A stretch of 5,741 nucleotides of DNA. Source: an uncultured Burkholderiales bacterium. Its GTDB lineage: Bacteria > Pseudomonadota > Gammaproteobacteria > Burkholderiales > Burkholderiaceae_D. Of the stretch, positions 4,914 to 5,741 are shown in pieces. The stretch's first letter is position 1. Every line of letters begins with the position of its first letter. Location of the stretch: assembly GCA_937872165.1 (NCBI GenBank), contig CALMOR010000144.1, positions 1 through 5,741 of the forward strand. Direction: 5' to 3'. Below the pieces are notes generated by a model. It was not told the DNA's origin. It saw nothing but the letters and a program-made list of their open reading frames with translations, and did not search any database. Made by a program: the position numbers and the translations under genes.

Positions 4914-5741
4914 ATGCCGGGTGGCGTCTTCTGGCGCACTTTCCTGCTGCTCGTCCTCCTGATCGGCGCGAGCCTCGCGGGCTGGTTCCAGAGCTTCCGC
5001 ATCTTCGAGCGCACGCCGCGTGCGCAGCAGATCGCGCAGACGATCGTCTCGGTCGTCAACGTGACGCGCTCCGCACTGGTCCACTCGGACCCCGCCAAGC
5101 GGACGGACCTCCTCGCCGATCTCGCGAGCAACGAGAGCATCCGCATCTATCCGCTCGAGCCGTCCGACGTCGTCGACGCATTGAGGGACACCGAATCGAA
5201 CGCCCTGATGCTCGACTACGTCCGCGCCCGCCTCGGCCGCGACACGCGGATGGTCCGCAGCGTCAACGGCCGCGAGGGACTGTGGGTCAGCTTCTCGATC
5301 GAGGACGACGACTACTGGGTCGCGTTCGAGCGGGACCGGCTCGAGGTCGTCGGCGGGCTGCAGTGGCTCGGGTGGGGCGCGGTCGCGCTCGGGCTGTCCC
5401 TCGTCGGCGCGGTGGCGATGAGCCGTCTCATCAACCTGCCGCTGAAACGTCTCGCGACGGCGGCCGTGGTGATCGGTGCCGGCGGCAAGCCGGCATCGCT
5501 GCCCGAGAAGGGACCTCGCGAGATCCGCGACGCCAACACCAGCTTCAACACGATGGTCGACGACCTCGCGCGCATCGAGGCGGATCGGGTCCTGCTGCTC
5601 GCGGGCATTTCGCACGACCTGCGGACACCGCTGACGCGCCTGCGTCTGGAGGCCGAACTCAGCGTCTCCGACGACGATGCGCGGCGCGCGATCGAAGGTG
5701 ACATCGAGCAGATGGACTCGATCATCAGCCAGTTCCTGGAC
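4914..5741 (+). CDS. envZ: Sensor histidine kinase EnvZ/RisS, N-terminal 276 codons (cut by window edge)
   Basis: The frame is open from ATG 4914 to the right edge; the catalytic ATPase domain lies outside the window. In order: transmembrane helix 1 (about 9-25, FLLLVLLIGASLAGWF), a periplasmic domain of roughly 120 residues, transmembrane helix 2 (about 149-170, LQWLGWGAVALGLSLVGAVA), a HAMP linker (about 171-222, with its conserved Pro at 176 in NLPLKRL), and the start of the DHp domain. The H-box reads AGISHDLRTPLTRLRLEAEL with phospho-acceptor H234; this is the EnvZ-type H-box, and the following acidic helix ending IISQFLD also matches EnvZ. The kinase autophosphorylates, transfers phosphate to OmpR Asp57, and can act as its phosphatase through the HDxxT motif. 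The periplasmic segment (QSFRIFERTPRAQQ, IRIYPLEPSD) resembles the RisS-type sensor domain of betaproteobacteria. No strong Shine-Dalgarno sequence is seen in the 17-base gap after ompR, so coupling is likely. Confidence 0.94.
   Translation, partial: MPGGVFWRTFLLLVLLIGASLAGWFQSFRIFERTPRAQQIAQTIVSVVNVTRSALVHSDPAKRTDLLADLASNESIRIYPLEPSDVVDALRDTESNALMLDYVRARLGRDTRMVRSVNGREGLWVSFSIEDDDYWVAFERDRLEVVGGLQWLGWGAVALGLSLVGAVAMSRLINLPLKRLATAAVVIGAGGKPASLPEKGPREIRDANTSFNTMVDDLARIEADRVLLLAGISHDLRTPLTRLRLEAELSVSDDDARRAIEGDIEQMDSIISQFLD

Noticed and set aside
4815..5615. 266-codon minus-strand open frame opposite envZ
   Set aside because: Shadow of the histidine kinase, whose plus-strand frame contains helices, HAMP and H-box in the right order.

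Overview
The window is GC-rich chromosomal DNA from a Gram-negative proteobacterium, most likely a betaproteobacterium of the Burkholderiales type. This is inferred from the tsaB-rimI gene pair, a very typical OmpR protein, and a sensor kinase whose periplasmic part resembles the RisS-type EnvZ proteins of Bordetella and Burkholderia. I see no rRNA, tRNA, CRISPR array, insertion sequence or phage gene.

Layout. Bases 1-915 hold two minus-strand housekeeping genes, tsaB and the start of rimI (cut by the window edge), joined by an ATGA stop/start overlap. Bases 916-1405 are largely non-coding and are the least explained part of the window. They hold two operator-like repeats sharing the half-site CGAACG, two short hairpins, and a possible 39-codon minus-strand gene with its own ribosome binding site. 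Bases 1406-3412 encode a soluble two-part protein: an N-terminal helical/TPR-like region followed by a complete HD-GYP domain, so a probable cyclic di-GMP phosphodiesterase. Bases 3440-3844 (minus, convergent with the HD-GYP gene) encode a small exported Pro/Arg-rich protein. After a 275-bp divergent intergenic region come ompR (4120-4896) and the first 276 codons of an envZ/risS-type histidine kinase (4914 to the right edge), almost certainly one operon.

How the genes work together. TsaB supports the t6A modification of ANN-decoding tRNAs, and RimI acetylates ribosomal protein S18; both are core translation functions. The HD-GYP protein would lower cyclic di-GMP in response to a signal read by its N-terminal region, probably protein-protein contact. 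The kinase senses an envelope or cytoplasmic signal and phosphorylates OmpR at Asp57. The small exported protein diverges from ompR and may be an envelope protein under its control, but that is inferred from position only.

Most of the window is ordinary. The parts worth a second look are the 916-1405 gap, the domain combination of the HD-GYP protein, the small exported protein, and the inverted repeat in the ompR leader. I found no convincing new multi-gene system.
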